Assembly: GCA_029884335.1 (NCBI GenBank)
Contig: JAOUIA010000011.1
Span: 1 to 64,000 of the forward strand
Origin: Betaproteobacteria bacterium
Lineage (GTDB): Bacteria > Pseudomonadota > Gammaproteobacteria > Burkholderiales > Casimicrobiaceae
Length of the DNA: 64,000 nucleotides
Direction of reading: 5' to 3'
In this document: positions 1 to 8,230 of the stretch, one piece after another
How the letters are laid out: the number at the start of each line of letters is the position of its first letter
How positions within the stretch are numbered: position 1 is the first letter of the stretch
The notes under the pieces: generated by a model
What the model was told of the DNA's origin: nothing
The model's input: only the letters and a program-made list of their open reading frames with translations
The model's database searches: none
Translations under genes and position numbers: made by a program

Positions 1-145
1 CGGCGAGCGCGCGGAACAGGCCCAGCTGCGTGCCCAGGTCAATCAGGTGCATCGCGTTGAAGCCGCGGCGCCACTCGAAGATCTTCGCGACCTGCTCGTC
101 GGCGGTCGGCGCGGCGGGTGCGGCGTCGTTCGTTCCGGCAGCCAC
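1..145 (-). CDS. Partial gene: N-terminus of a probable SAM-dependent methyltransferase
   Basis: Only the first 48 codons are inside the window; the gene runs off the left edge. Reading from a GTG at 145, with a GAGGG-like ribosome site just upstream, the product starts with a short Ala/Thr-rich leader. An amphipathic helical stretch follows, with the core FNAMHLIDLGTQLGLFRAL at about residues 29-47. That pattern (a helix ending in LGLFxAL) is typical of the N-terminal helical or dimerisation region of class I SAM-dependent methyltransferases, but the SAM-binding motif would lie outside the window. It is read in the same direction as the racemase-like gene and begins 65 bases after it, so it could be the last gene of that operon. 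The assignment is tentative. Confidence 0.5.
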   Translation of the reverse strand, partial: MAAGTNDAAPAAPTADEQVAKIFEWRRGFNAMHLIDLGTQLGLFRALA

Positions 146-210
146 GGCCCTCTACCCTTCAGGCGATGTGCCGGATGGTGCCGCGAATGCGACGCGGCGG
201 CAATCGCCCG

Positions 211-1398
211 CTACCCGGACGGCCCCCGCACCACGCCGCGCGCGAGCAGGCCGGCGACCGCGTCCGCCGGCAGGCCGGCCTCGCGCAGGACCTCCGCGCC
301 GTGTTCGCCGTGCGCGGGCGCCTCGCGGCCCGGGACGAACGCCTGGCCGCCGATGCGAAACGGCGGCGCGCACTGCCGCATGCCGCCCACCTCCACGGGC
401 ATGCCGCGCGCGACGAACTGCTCGTCGGCGAGCGCCTCGTCGAGCGTGAGGACGGGCGTGACGCAGCAGTCGAGCGCGTCGAAGCGCCGCGTCCAGTCGG
501 CGAGCGTGCGCGCGCCGAAAACTTCCTGAAGCTCGCGGCGCACGCGAGCGCCCTCGACGCCGCGCGCCAGCCCGAACGGGACGAGGTCGTCGCGACCGAT
601 CGCCGCGCACAGCACGCGCCAGAACTTGTCCTCGAGCGCGCCGACCGCGAGCCAGCGGCCGTCGGCCGTGCCGTAGACGCCGTAGCACGGCACGCCGCCG
701 GTGAGCAGGTCCTCGCCGCGCGGCAGCGTGCGGCCGTGCTGCTCGAGGGCGTGCAGCGCGAAGACGTTGTGCGCGAGCGACGCGTCGGCCATCGCGACGT
801 CGACATACGCGCCGCGCCCGTTGCGCTGGGCGCCGACCAGCGCGGCGAGGATCGCGATCGCCGCGCTGGCCGCGCCGCCGAGCAGGTCGGCGATCTGCAG
901 GTTGCACAGCGCGGGCGGGCCGCCGGCGGCGCCGGTCTGGTCGAGCACCCCGGCGTAGCCCAGATAGTTGACGTCGTGCCCCGCCTTGCGTGCGCGCGGG
1001 CCGTCCTGCCCGTAGCCGCTGATCGACGCGCACACGACGCGCGGGTTCGCGGCCGCCAGCACCGCGTAGTCGAGCCGCAGCGACGCCATGACGCCGGGCC
1101 GGAAGCTCTCGACGACGACGTCGGCCGTGCGCGCGAGGGCGAGGAACGCCTCGCGGCCGGCCGCGTCCTTGAGGTCGATGGCCAGCGAGCGCTTGCCGCG
1201 GTTCACCGCGCGGTAGAACGCGCTGACCTGGCCCGGCCTCGCGTCCAGCGAGCGCGCGTAGTCGCCCGCGCCGGTGTCCTCGACCTTGATCACGTCGGCG
1301 CCCAGGTCCGCGAGGTAGAGCGTGCACACCGGGCCGGGCAGCAGGCGCGTGAGGTCGAGCACGCGCACGCCTGCCAGCAGGTTCGGTGCGTCCTTCAC
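211..1398 (-). CDS. CaiB/BaiF family protein, probably alpha-methylacyl-CoA racemase
   Basis: A 395-residue class III CoA-transferase fold protein. The N-terminus carries the family signatures LLPGP (19-23) and GADVIKVE (33-40), and SISGYGQDGP lies at 125-134. Family members act on acyl-CoA thioesters in the cytoplasm. Here His141 (GHDVNYL), Asp171 (NLQIAD) and Glu256 (GALEDKFW) fall with the same spacing as the catalytic His126, Asp156 and Glu241 of the mycobacterial racemase, which favours epimerising 2-methylacyl-CoAs over CoA transfer. The GTG start overlaps the purK stop (GTGA), so translation is coupled to purK. Purine synthesis gives no obvious reason for that placement. Family is certain; racemase activity is inferred from the residue match. 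Confidence 0.8.
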   Translation of the reverse strand: MKDAPNLLAGVRVLDLTRLLPGPVCTLYLADLGADVIKVEDTGAGDYARSLDARPGQVSAFYRAVNRGKRSLAIDLKDAAGREAFLALARTADVVVESFRPGVMASLRLDYAVLAAANPRVVCASISGYGQDGPRARKAGHDVNYLGYAGVLDQTGAAGGPPALCNLQIADLLGGAASAAIAILAALVGAQRNGRGAYVDVAMADASLAHNVFALHALEQHGRTLPRGEDLLTGGVPCYGVYGTADGRWLAVGALEDKFWRVLCAAIGRDDLVPFGLARGVEGARVRRELQEVFGARTLADWTRRFDALDCCVTPVLTLDEALADEQFVARGMPVEVGGMRQCAPPFRIGGQAFVPGREAPAHGEHGAEVLREAGLPADAVAGLLARGVVRGPSG

Positions 1399-2585
1399 CC
1401 GAACTCGCCCGCGCCGGGGATGCCGAGGTCGCGCTTGATCGCCGCCGCGACTGCGAGCGCCCCGGCAAGCGTGGGAGCGAGGCAGGTGACGTGGCCCATC
1501 TTGCGCCCGCGCCGCGGCTCGGCCTTGCCGTAGAGGTGCAGCTTCGCCTGCGGGTGCCTCAGCACGCACGTCCAGTCCGGCTCGCGCGGCGCGGCGGAGG
1601 CGCCCTCGAACCAGACGTCGCCCAGCAGGTTCACCATCACCGCGGGCTCGTGCTGGCGCGTGTCGCCGAGCGGCAGCCCCGCCAGCACGCGCGCCTGCTG
1701 CTCGAACTGCGAGGTGACGCAGGCGTCGATCGTGTAGTGCCCGCTGTTGTGCGGCCGCGGCGCCAGCTCGTTGACCAGCAGGGCGCCGTCGCGCGTCACG
1801 AACATCTCGACGCAGAGCACGCCGCGGTAGTCGAGCGCGGCTGCGACCCGCGTCGCGATCTCCCGCGCGCGCTCCGCCAGCGCGGCTTCGACGCGCGCCG
1901 GCACGATCGACACGTCCAGGATGCCCTCGCGGTGGCGGTTCTCCGCCACCGGCCAGGTCGTCGTCGCGCCCGCGTCGCTCCGCGCGACGATCACCGACAC
2001 CTCGCACGCGAGGTCGGCGAGCTTCTCCAGGACGCAGGGCACCTTGCCCATCGCGCGGAATGCGGCGACGACCTCGGCGGCGGTCGCCACGCGCGCCTGG
2101 CCCTTGCCGTCGTAGCCCAGCCGCGCGCTCTTCACGATGCCGGGGACGAGCGCGGGGTCGACGTCCGCAGCCTCGCGCTCTGAGCCGACCACGGCGAACG
2201 GCACGACCGCGAAGCCGTGGTCGCGCAGGAACGTCTTCTCGCGGATGCGGTCCTGCGCGATCGCGACGCTCGCGGCGGCGGGCGTGACACGCGCGCTGCG
2301 CGCGAGGTACTCGAGCGCGGCGGCCGGCACGTTCTCGAACTCGGTCGTCGCCGCGCGCGCCAGCGCGGCGAGCCGCGCAAGGCCCGCCGGCGCGAGGTAG
2401 TCGGCGTGGATGTGGCGGTCGGCCACGCTGCCCGCCGGGCTGTCCGCGCCCGGGTCGAGCACGGCGACCCTGTAGCCGAGGCTCTGCGCCGCCATGCAGA
2501 ACATGCGGCCGAGCTGCCCCCCGCCGAGCAGCCCCAGCCATTGCCCGGGCGGGATCGGCGCGTCGTCGGATCCCGGTCCCGCCAC
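1395..2585 (-). CDS. purK: N5-carboxyaminoimidazole ribonucleotide synthase
   Basis: An ATP-grasp enzyme that converts AIR, ATP and bicarbonate to N5-CAIR in purine synthesis, handing product to PurE. The product is 396 residues. The N-terminal pre-ATP-grasp loop GLLGGGQLGRM is at about 18-28, the ATP-grasp core includes TTEFENVP and RLGYDGKGQ, and the C-terminal part has ELAPRPHNSGH. I chose the GTG at 2585, three bases after the purE stop, because it places the glycine loop about 18 residues from the start as in other PurK proteins; longer readings would run back through purE. The length is slightly above the common 355-385. It is followed with a 4-base overlap by the racemase-like gene. 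Confidence 0.95.
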   Translation of the reverse strand: MAGPGSDDAPIPPGQWLGLLGGGQLGRMFCMAAQSLGYRVAVLDPGADSPAGSVADRHIHADYLAPAGLARLAALARAATTEFENVPAAALEYLARSARVTPAAASVAIAQDRIREKTFLRDHGFAVVPFAVVGSEREAADVDPALVPGIVKSARLGYDGKGQARVATAAEVVAAFRAMGKVPCVLEKLADLACEVSVIVARSDAGATTTWPVAENRHREGILDVSIVPARVEAALAERAREIATRVAAALDYRGVLCVEMFVTRDGALLVNELAPRPHNSGHYTIDACVTSQFEQQARVLAGLPLGDTRQHEPAVMVNLLGDVWFEGASAAPREPDWTCVLRHPQAKLHLYGKAEPRRGRKMGHVTCLAPTLAGALAVAAAIKRDLGIPGAGEFG

Positions 2586-2587
2586 GG

Positions 2588-3109
2588 CTATCCCGCCTTT
2601 CCGCCCTCCGGCGGCACGCGCATCGCCCGCGCCGTCGCGGTCTGTTTCAGGCGGAATGCGGCGAGCTTGCGCGCCACGACCGGATCGCCGAGCGCGATCA
2701 GCGCGGCCGCGAAGAGGCCGGCGTTCGCCGCGCCGGCCTCGCCGATGGCGAACGTGGCCACAGGGACGCCCTTCGGCATCTGCACGATCGACAGCAGCGA
2801 GTCCTCGCCGCGGAGGTACTTCGACGGCACGGGGACGCCGAGCACCGGAAGCGTGGTCTTCGCCGCGAGCATCCCCGGCAGGTGCGCGGCGCCGCCCGCG
2901 CCGGCGACGATGCAGCGCAAGCCGCGGGGCAGCGCATCCTCGGCGTACTCGAACATGTCGTCGGGCATGCGGTGCGCGGACAGCACGCGCGCCTCGTAGG
3001 CGATGCCGAACGCCTCGAGCTGCGCCGCCGCGTGGCGCATGACCTCCCAGTCGCTGTCGCTGCCCATGACCACGCCCACCAGCGGCGCCGCGGACTTGCG
3101 TTGTGGCAT
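2588..3109 (-). CDS. purE: N5-carboxyaminoimidazole ribonucleotide mutase, class I
   Basis: Rearranges N5-CAIR to CAIR, the step after PurK. The 173-residue product has all class I landmarks: GSDSDW (16-21) binding the phosphate, SAHRMP (44-49) with the catalytic histidine, and [11 protein letters not shown] (70-80). The ATG at 3109 follows a GAGGT ribosome site with good spacing. It is the first gene of purE-purK-racemase and is transcribed away from slt. The upstream region holds an extended -10 and a large perfect inverted repeat, described separately, that could bear on regulation. Confidence 0.97.
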   Translation of the reverse strand: MPQRKSAAPLVGVVMGSDSDWEVMRHAAAQLEAFGIAYEARVLSAHRMPDDMFEYAEDALPRGLRCIVAGAGGAAHLPGMLAAKTTLPVLGVPVPSKYLRGEDSLLSIVQMPKGVPVATFAIGEAGAANAGLFAAALIALGDPVVARKLAAFRLKQTATARAMRVPPEGGKAG

Positions 3110-3172
3110 CGGAATACCTCGCGTGGACGGGGCGCGCGCCGGAGCCGGGGCTTGCGCGCGAAGCGTGCGCCG

Positions 3173-3181
3173 ATTCTAGCA
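3173..3181 (-). promoter_or_regulatory. Probable purE promoter, extended -10
   Basis: Read on the minus strand, 3181-3173 is TGCTAGAAT, an extended -10 (TGn plus TAGAAT). No good -35 stands at 16-18 bases, which extended -10 promoters can tolerate. The purE start lies 64 bases downstream. The 16-bp inverted repeat begins 12 bases upstream and would cover the -35 region. Confidence 0.45.
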
Positions 3182-3192
3182 AAGCACCTCTG

Positions 3193-3241
3193 GCAACCGT
3201 GTTCGAGGCCAGCTATGCCGCTTGACCTCGAACACGGTTGC
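3193..3241. repeat. Perfect 16-bp inverted repeat between divergent purE and slt
   Basis: GCAACCGTGTTCGAGG at 3193-3208 is exactly reverse-complemented at 3226-3241, with a 17-base spacer. The repeat lies in the 225-bp gap between two divergently transcribed genes, so it is not a convergent terminator. It could be an operator spanning the purE -35 region, or a small mobile palindrome. No copy was found elsewhere in the window. Confidence 0.7.
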
Positions 3242-3334
3242 ATGCGGAACCTCTGCGCCGCCGTCCGGTCCTCCTTTGGAGCCGCCCGGCATGGTCCGGT
3301 TGTGGACCCCCGCCGCCTCGCGGAGAATAGGCAC

Positions 3335-5260
3335 GTGATCCGAACAGCCACCATCCTTGCGGCAACCCTGCTCGCCGTCGCGCCCGCGGCGGCGAGCGAT
3401 GCCGAATTCCTCGCCGCGAAGGCGGCATTCGAGAAGGGCGACGAGCGCGCGCTGGTCGCGTTGCAGCCGAAGGTCGCGGGCCACGACCTCGCGCCCTACG
3501 TCGAGTACTGGCGGCTCAAGCTCGGCCTCGCCGCGGCGGACGCGCAGGACGTCCGCGCGTTTCTCTCGCGCCACGCGGGCTCGCCGCTCGCGGAGCAGCT
3601 GCGCGCCGACTGGCTGAAAGCCCTCGGCCAGAAGGGCGAGTGGGCGCTGTTCGCGCAGGATTACGTCGCGACGGGCAGCGAGGACGCGGAGCTCGCGTGC
3701 CACACCGCGCAGTGGCGGCGCGGCAGCGAAGGCGACGCGGCGCTCGCAGCCGTGAAGCCGCTGTGGTTCAGCGGACGCGCGACGCCGGACGCGTGCGCAC
3801 CGCTCTTCGCCGCGCTGTTCGCGCGCGGGGAGCTCAAGGAGGCCGACCGCTGGGCGCGCGTGCGCCTCGCCACGGAGGCGGGCAGCGTGCGGCTGGCGCA
3901 GTCGCTCGCGGTCGAGGCCGGAGCTGCCGAGCGCGACTGGCGGCGCGTCGAGGGCAACCCGCTCGCCGCGCTGCAGTCGGCGGCGTTCGCGTGGCGGCAG
4001 CCGCAGGGCCGCGAGTCGGCGCTCTTCGCGCTGGAGCGCGCGGCGCGCAAGGACGCCGCTGCCGCGCGGGCGGCCTGGGTGCGCGTGCGCGCGCAGCTTC
4101 CCGAGTCCGACCGGCGCTACGGCGACGGGCGTCTCGCGTTCCACGCCGCGCGGTCGCACGTCGCGGAGGCGCACCTGTGGTTCCGCGAAGCCGGCGGGCG
4201 GCAGCTCAACGACGAGCAGCACGCGTGGCGCGTGCGCGCCGCGCTCCGCGCAGCGAGCTTCGAGGACGTGCTGCGCGCGATCGACGAGATGCCCCCTGCG
4301 CTCGCCGCCGAGCCGGCGTGGCGCTACTGGAAGGCGCGCGCGCTCGCGGCGCAGGGCAACGCCGACGAGGCGAAGGCGCTCTACGCCGGCCTCGCGCCCG
4401 CGTGGCACTTCTACGGCCTGCTTGCGGCGGAGGCCCTGGGCCTGCCGATCGAGCCCAGGAGCCAGCCGTTGCCCATCGGGGACGACGCGCTCGCGAAGTT
4501 CGGCGCACGCCCCGAGGTCCGGCGCGTGGTCAAGCTGGCCGAGCTCGACATGCGACCGGAGTCGCTGCGCGAGTGGCAGCCGGTGGTGCGCGGGCTCGAC
4601 GACGAGGCGCTGCTGCTCGCGTCCGAGTACGCGCGGCGCGCCGGGCTCAACGACCGCTCGATCAACACCGCCGAGCGCACCGCGGCGCGGCACGACTTCG
4701 CGCTGCGCTACCCGACGCCGTTCCGCCCGCACTTCGAGGCCGCAGCGAAGGCGCACGACGTCGACGCCGCGCTGCTCTTCGCCATCGCGCGCCAGGAGTC
4801 GCGCTTCGTGCCCGACATCGTGTCGTCGGCGGGCGCGCAGGGGCTGATGCAGCTGATGCCGGCCACCGCGCGCTGGGTGGCGCGGCAGCTCGGGCAGAAC
4901 GGCTATCGCAGCGCGCAGATCGCCGACGTCGAGACGAACACGAGCTTCGGCGCCTACTACTTCCGCTACTGGCTGGAGCGCCTCGACAGCCATCCGGCGC
5001 TCGCGGCCGCCGCCTACAACGCCGGCCCCGGCCGCGCGCAGGCGTGGCGTCCGGACGCGGCACTCGACGGCGCGGCGTGGGTCGAGACGATCCCGTTCAA
5101 CGAGACGCGCGACTACGTCAAGAAGGTGCTCGCCAACGCGATGCTCTACACGCGCGCGCTGGGGCAGGCGCACGTGCCGCTGACCGCGCGGCTGGCCACG
5201 GTCGGGCCGCGCAACGGCACGGCGTCGGCCGCTCCCGCCGGGCCGGTCGCCTCCAACTGA
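3335..5260 (+). CDS. slt: Soluble lytic murein transglycosylase
   Basis: A periplasmic enzyme that cleaves peptidoglycan between MurNAc and GlcNAc, forming 1,6-anhydro ends. The product is 641 residues, close to E. coli Slt70 (645). A signal peptide covers about residues 1-20 and ends near AAAS. A long superhelical alpha domain follows, and the C-terminal lysozyme-like domain begins near 465. The catalytic glutamate is Glu488 in ARQESRF, followed by GAQGLMQLMPATA and AAYNAGPGR, the standard family 1 transglycosylase motifs. I chose the GTG at 3335 because a GGAG lies 9 bases upstream and a clean signal peptide follows; the frame stays open further upstream without a sensible N-terminus. Confidence 0.95.
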   Translation: MIRTATILAATLLAVAPAAASDAEFLAAKAAFEKGDERALVALQPKVAGHDLAPYVEYWRLKLGLAAADAQDVRAFLSRHAGSPLAEQLRADWLKALGQKGEWALFAQDYVATGSEDAELACHTAQWRRGSEGDAALAAVKPLWFSGRATPDACAPLFAALFARGELKEADRWARVRLATEAGSVRLAQSLAVEAGAAERDWRRVEGNPLAALQSAAFAWRQPQGRESALFALERAARKDAAAARAAWVRVRAQLPESDRRYGDGRLAFHAARSHVAEAHLWFREAGGRQLNDEQHAWRVRAALRAASFEDVLRAIDEMPPALAAEPAWRYWKARALAAQGNADEAKALYAGLAPAWHFYGLLAAEALGLPIEPRSQPLPIGDDALAKFGARPEVRRVVKLAELDMRPESLREWQPVVRGLDDEALLLASEYARRAGLNDRSINTAERTAARHDFALRYPTPFRPHFEAAAKAHDVDAALLFAIARQESRFVPDIVSSAGAQGLMQLMPATARWVARQLGQNGYRSAQIADVETNTSFGAYYFRYWLERLDSHPALAAAAYNAGPGRAQAWRPDAALDGAAWVETIPFNETRDYVKKVLANAMLYTRALGQAHVPLTARLATVGPRNGTASAAPAGPVASN

Positions 5261-5267
5261 TGAAACG

Positions 5268-5338
5268 TCCCCCGCGCTCGCTTCGCTCGCTTCCCCCCAG
5301 GGGGGCGGGTCAGCGGCCAGGGACGGCCCGGCGCCGCT
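5268..5338. repeat. GC-rich palindromic spacer between slt and the epimerase gene
   Basis: This short gap is almost wholly self-complementary: CCCCCCAGGGGGG-type pairing near its middle and CAGCGGC paired with GCCGCTG at its right end. It resembles the proline-glycine-rich palindromes that litter Burkholderiales intergenic DNA. It may form an RNA hairpin between the two co-directional genes. Confidence 0.4.
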
Positions 5339-5341
5339 GAC

Positions 5342-6280
5342 ATGCCCCGCGACGTCCTCGTCCTCGGCGGCACCGGCTTCGTCGGCCGGCACGTCGTCGC
5401 CAAGCTCGCCGCGCAGGGCCACCGCGTCGTGGTGCCCACGCGCCGCCGCGACCGGGCGCGCGAGGTCGTGCTGCTGCCCACCGTCACCGTCGTCGAGGCC
5501 AGCGTGAGCGACTCGCGCCGGCTGGCGGAGCTGGTCGCTCGCGCGGACTGCGTGGTGAACCTGGTCGGCATCCTGCACGAGCAGGGACGCGAGACGTTCG
5601 CCGCCGCGCACGTCGAGCTGCCGCGCAGCGTGGTGGCGGCGTGCAAGTCGGCGGGCGTGCGCCGCCTGGTGCACATGAGCGCGCTCGGCGCGTCCGCCGA
5701 CGGGCCGTCGCGCTACCAGCGCAGCAAGGGGGAGGCCGAGGCGCTGGTGGCGGCGTCCGGCCTCGACTGGACGATCTTGCGGCCGAGCGTGATCTTCGGC
5801 CGCGGCGACTCGTTCCTCGCGATGTTCGCGAAGCTGCTCCGCCTGATGCCGGTGGTGGCGCTCGCCGCGCCGAACGCGCGCTTCCAGCCGGTGTGGATCG
5901 GCGACGTCGCGCACTGCTTCGCGCACAGCGTCGACGACGCGCGCACGATCGGGCAACGCTACGACCTCTGCGGGCCGCAGGTCTACACGCTGCGCGAGCT
6001 GGTCGCCTACGTCGGCCGGGTGAGCGGTCACCCGCGGCCGATCGTGCCGCTCGGCCCCGGCCTCTCGGCGCTGCAGGCGCGCCTCCTCGAGCTCCTGCCG
6101 GTCAAGCTGATGACGCGCGACAACCTCGCGTCGATGAGCCGCGACAACGTGAGCGACGCGCCGTTCCCGCCGGTGTTCGGCATCGAGCCCCGGGCCCTCG
6201 AGGCGATCGCGCCGGAGTACCTCGGCGCCGCGTCGGCCCGCAGCCGCTACGACGAGTTCCGCGCCCACGGCGGACGCTAG
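5342..6280 (+). CDS. NDUFA9-like NAD(P)-dependent epimerase/dehydratase (atypical SDR)
   Basis: A 312-residue Rossmann-fold protein. GGTGFVG at 9-15 is the nucleotide-binding loop. The downstream pattern (VNLVGILHEQG, HMSALGA, YQRSKGEAE, ILRPSVIFG, FQPVWIGDVA) matches the complex I NDUFA9 subfamily of atypical SDRs. The usual YxxxK catalytic pair survives as YQRSK. Bacterial members are soluble or membrane-associated and of uncertain substrate; links to quinone or lipid metabolism are suggested by their relation to NDUFA9 and, here, by coq7 two genes downstream, but that is inference. The ATG lacks a convincing ribosome site, and the spacer before it is strongly palindromic. Confidence 0.85.
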   Translation: MPRDVLVLGGTGFVGRHVVAKLAAQGHRVVVPTRRRDRAREVVLLPTVTVVEASVSDSRRLAELVARADCVVNLVGILHEQGRETFAAAHVELPRSVVAACKSAGVRRLVHMSALGASADGPSRYQRSKGEAEALVAASGLDWTILRPSVIFGRGDSFLAMFAKLLRLMPVVALAAPNARFQPVWIGDVAHCFAHSVDDARTIGQRYDLCGPQVYTLRELVAYVGRVSGHPRPIVPLGPGLSALQARLLELLPVKLMTRDNLASMSRDNVSDAPFPPVFGIEPRALEAIAPEYLGAASARSRYDEFRAHGGR

Positions 6281-6403
6281 CTGCGCGATGCAGGGCGACA
6301 TGGGCAACGCAGACGGGTGCGCGGTGCGCGCCGCTTCGTGCCGTTGCCGGCGAGCGCCCGACGGGCTGCCCCCGGGCCGGCCGCGCGATCCGTAGGCCCG
6401 CCG

Positions 6404-7591
6404 ATGCGCAAGCCGCTCCCGCAACCGGTGCGCGTCTATCGCGTCGGCGGCTCGGTGCGCGACGAGTTGCTAGGACTGCCCGTCGCGGATCGCGACTGGG
6501 TCGTCGTCGGCGCGACGCCCGAGATCATGGTCGCCTCGGGCTACCGCCCGGTGGGCCGCGACTTCCCGGTTTTCCTGCACCCGGAGACGCACGAGGAGTA
6601 CGCGCTCGCGCGCACCGAGCGCAAGTCGGGCGCCGGCTACCGCGGCTTCGCGTTCTTCGCCTCGCCCGAGGTGACGCTGGAGGACGACCTCGCGCGCCGC
6701 GACCTCACGATCAACGCGATGGCGCGCGCCGACGACGGAACGCTCGTCGATCCCTACGGCGGCGAGCGCGACTTGCGCGAGGGCGTGCTGCGCCACGTCT
6801 CGCCGGCGTTCGCCGAGGATCCGCTGCGCGTGCTGCGCGTCGCGCGCTTCGCCGCGCGCTTCGGCTTCCGCGTCGCGCCGGCGACCGCGAAGCTCATGCG
6901 GGCGATCGCCGCCGCGGGCGAGCTGCCGACGATCGCGCCCGAGCGCGTGTGGACGGAACTCGCGCGGGGGCTGATGGAGGCGCATCCGTCGCGCATGCTC
7001 GTGGTGCTCGAGCGTTGCGGCGCGCTCGACGCGCTGCTGCCCGGCGTCGGCGGCGGCCCGGGCGTCGCGCGTGCGCTGGACCATGGTGCGCGGCGCGGGT
7101 TCGCGCTGCCGGTGCGCTACGCGGTCCTCGCGAACGGATTCGGCGCGCCGGTGCCGGCGGACGCGCGCGCCCGCGTACGGCGTGCCGAGCGCATCTCGCG
7201 ACACCTGTGCGTGCCCGCCGACTGCCGCGAACTGGCACGGCTCGCCGCGCGTTGGCGCGACCGCGTGCAGGGAGCCTCCGGTCTGACGCCCGCGGCGTGG
7301 CTGCGCCTGTTCGACGCCGCCGACGCGCTGCGCCGGCCGGAGCGACTCGATGCGCTGGTGGACGCCTGCGAGTGCGACGCGCTCGCGCGTCCGGGCGCGC
7401 GCGGTCCCTATGCGCCGCGCCGGCTGGTGAACGAGGCGTTCGCTGCGACGCGCGGCGTCGACGCCGGCGCGATCGCGACGATGGTCATCGCGCGCGCGTC
7501 GGCGCGCGGCGAGCGCGCCGGGGGCGAGGCGATCGCGAAGGCGGTACGGGAGGCGCGGTTGCGCGCGTTGCGCGCGAGTCAGACCCGGTAG
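6404..7591 (+). CDS. cca: CCA-adding tRNA nucleotidyltransferase with degenerate HD domain
   Basis: Adds or repairs the 3' CCA end of tRNA. The 395-residue product has [10 protein letters not shown] (15-24), the metal-binding DRD (29-31) and [10 protein letters not shown] (98-107), so the class II nucleotidyltransferase core is intact. The C-terminal half aligns with the HD domain of the E. coli enzyme. Where that enzyme has ALVHDLGKG, this one reads VLANGFGA at about 241-248, so both metal ligands are missing. The phosphohydrolase activities (2',3'-cyclic phosphodiesterase and phosphatase) should be lost. The ATG at 6404 was chosen because the conserved core follows at once. Its 3' end overlaps the convergent coq7 by 13 bases. 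Confidence 0.93.
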   Translation: MRKPLPQPVRVYRVGGSVRDELLGLPVADRDWVVVGATPEIMVASGYRPVGRDFPVFLHPETHEEYALARTERKSGAGYRGFAFFASPEVTLEDDLARRDLTINAMARADDGTLVDPYGGERDLREGVLRHVSPAFAEDPLRVLRVARFAARFGFRVAPATAKLMRAIAAAGELPTIAPERVWTELARGLMEAHPSRMLVVLERCGALDALLPGVGGGPGVARALDHGARRGFALPVRYAVLANGFGAPVPADARARVRRAERISRHLCVPADCRELARLAARWRDRVQGASGLTPAAWLRLFDAADALRRPERLDALVDACECDALARPGARGPYAPRRLVNEAFAATRGVDAGAIATMVIARASARGERAGGEAIAKAVREARLRALRASQTR

Positions 7592-8226
7592 GCGACCGCC
7601 CGCATCACGTCGGCGGCGACGCGCATCAGTCCGCGCACCGGGAACGGCAGCGGCGCGCCGCCGGCGGCGAGCGCCATCGCGCCGTGGCGCGCCTCGTCGT
7701 CGCGCATCTGCTCGACGATCGCGCGGCTGCGCGCGTCGTGCGGCGGCAGCTTCTCCATGTGGCCGGTCAGGTGCTCCTCGACCTGCCGCTCGGTCTCGAC
7801 GACGAAGCCGAGGTTGACGGCGTCGCCGGCGACTCCGGCGGCGACGCCGATCGCGAACGACCCCGCGTACCAGAGCGGGTTGAGCAGCGAAGCGCGCGAG
7901 CCGAGCTCCTCGAGCCGGCTTCCGGTCCACGCGAGGTGCTCCTCCTCCTCGCGCGCGGCCTGCGCGAACTGCCCGCGGATCGCGGGATCGCGCGCCACGA
8001 GCGCCTGCGCCGCGTAGAGCGCCTGCGCGCACACCTCGCCGGTGTGGTTGACGCGCATGAGGCCCGCCGCGTGCAGCCTCTCGGCGTCGGACATCTCTGC
8101 GTCGGGAATGCCGGCGCCGGGCACCGGGCGCCCCGACGAAGCCACGCCGGCGAGCGTGCGCAGGCCGCGGTCGAAGCCGCCGATCAGCGCGTCGAGCGAA
8201 GGCAGCGCGGGAAGGCGAGGGCTCAC
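7579..8226 (-). CDS. coq7: 2-polyprenyl-3-methyl-6-methoxy-1,4-benzoquinone monooxygenase
   Basis: A di-iron hydroxylase of ubiquinone synthesis that performs the last ring hydroxylation in many betaproteobacteria in place of UbiF. The product is 215 residues. Iron ligands are seen in [37 protein letters not shown] and RDDEARHG, the repeated E and ExxH pattern of the Coq7 family. The central hydrophobic segment ([16 protein letters not shown]) fits membrane association. It starts at a GTG (8226) directly behind the porin stop at 8231 and converges on cca with a 13-base overlap. Confidence 0.95.
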   Translation of the reverse strand: MSPRLPALPSLDALIGGFDRGLRTLAGVASSGRPVPGAGIPDAEMSDAERLHAAGLMRVNHTGEVCAQALYAAQALVARDPAIRGQFAQAAREEEEHLAWTGSRLEELGSRASLLNPLWYAGSFAIGVAAGVAGDAVNLGFVVETERQVEEHLTGHMEKLPPHDARSRAIVEQMRDDEARHGAMALAAGGAPLPFPVRGLMRVAADVMRAVAYRV

Positions 8227-8230
8227 GCTG

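Noticed and set aside
3176-6424. Minus-strand open frame of more than 1000 codons opposite slt and the epimerase gene
   Set aside because: The product is Arg/Ala/His-rich without any domain, and the plus strand encodes slt with catalytic motifs. Such frames are normal shadows in 70% GC DNA.
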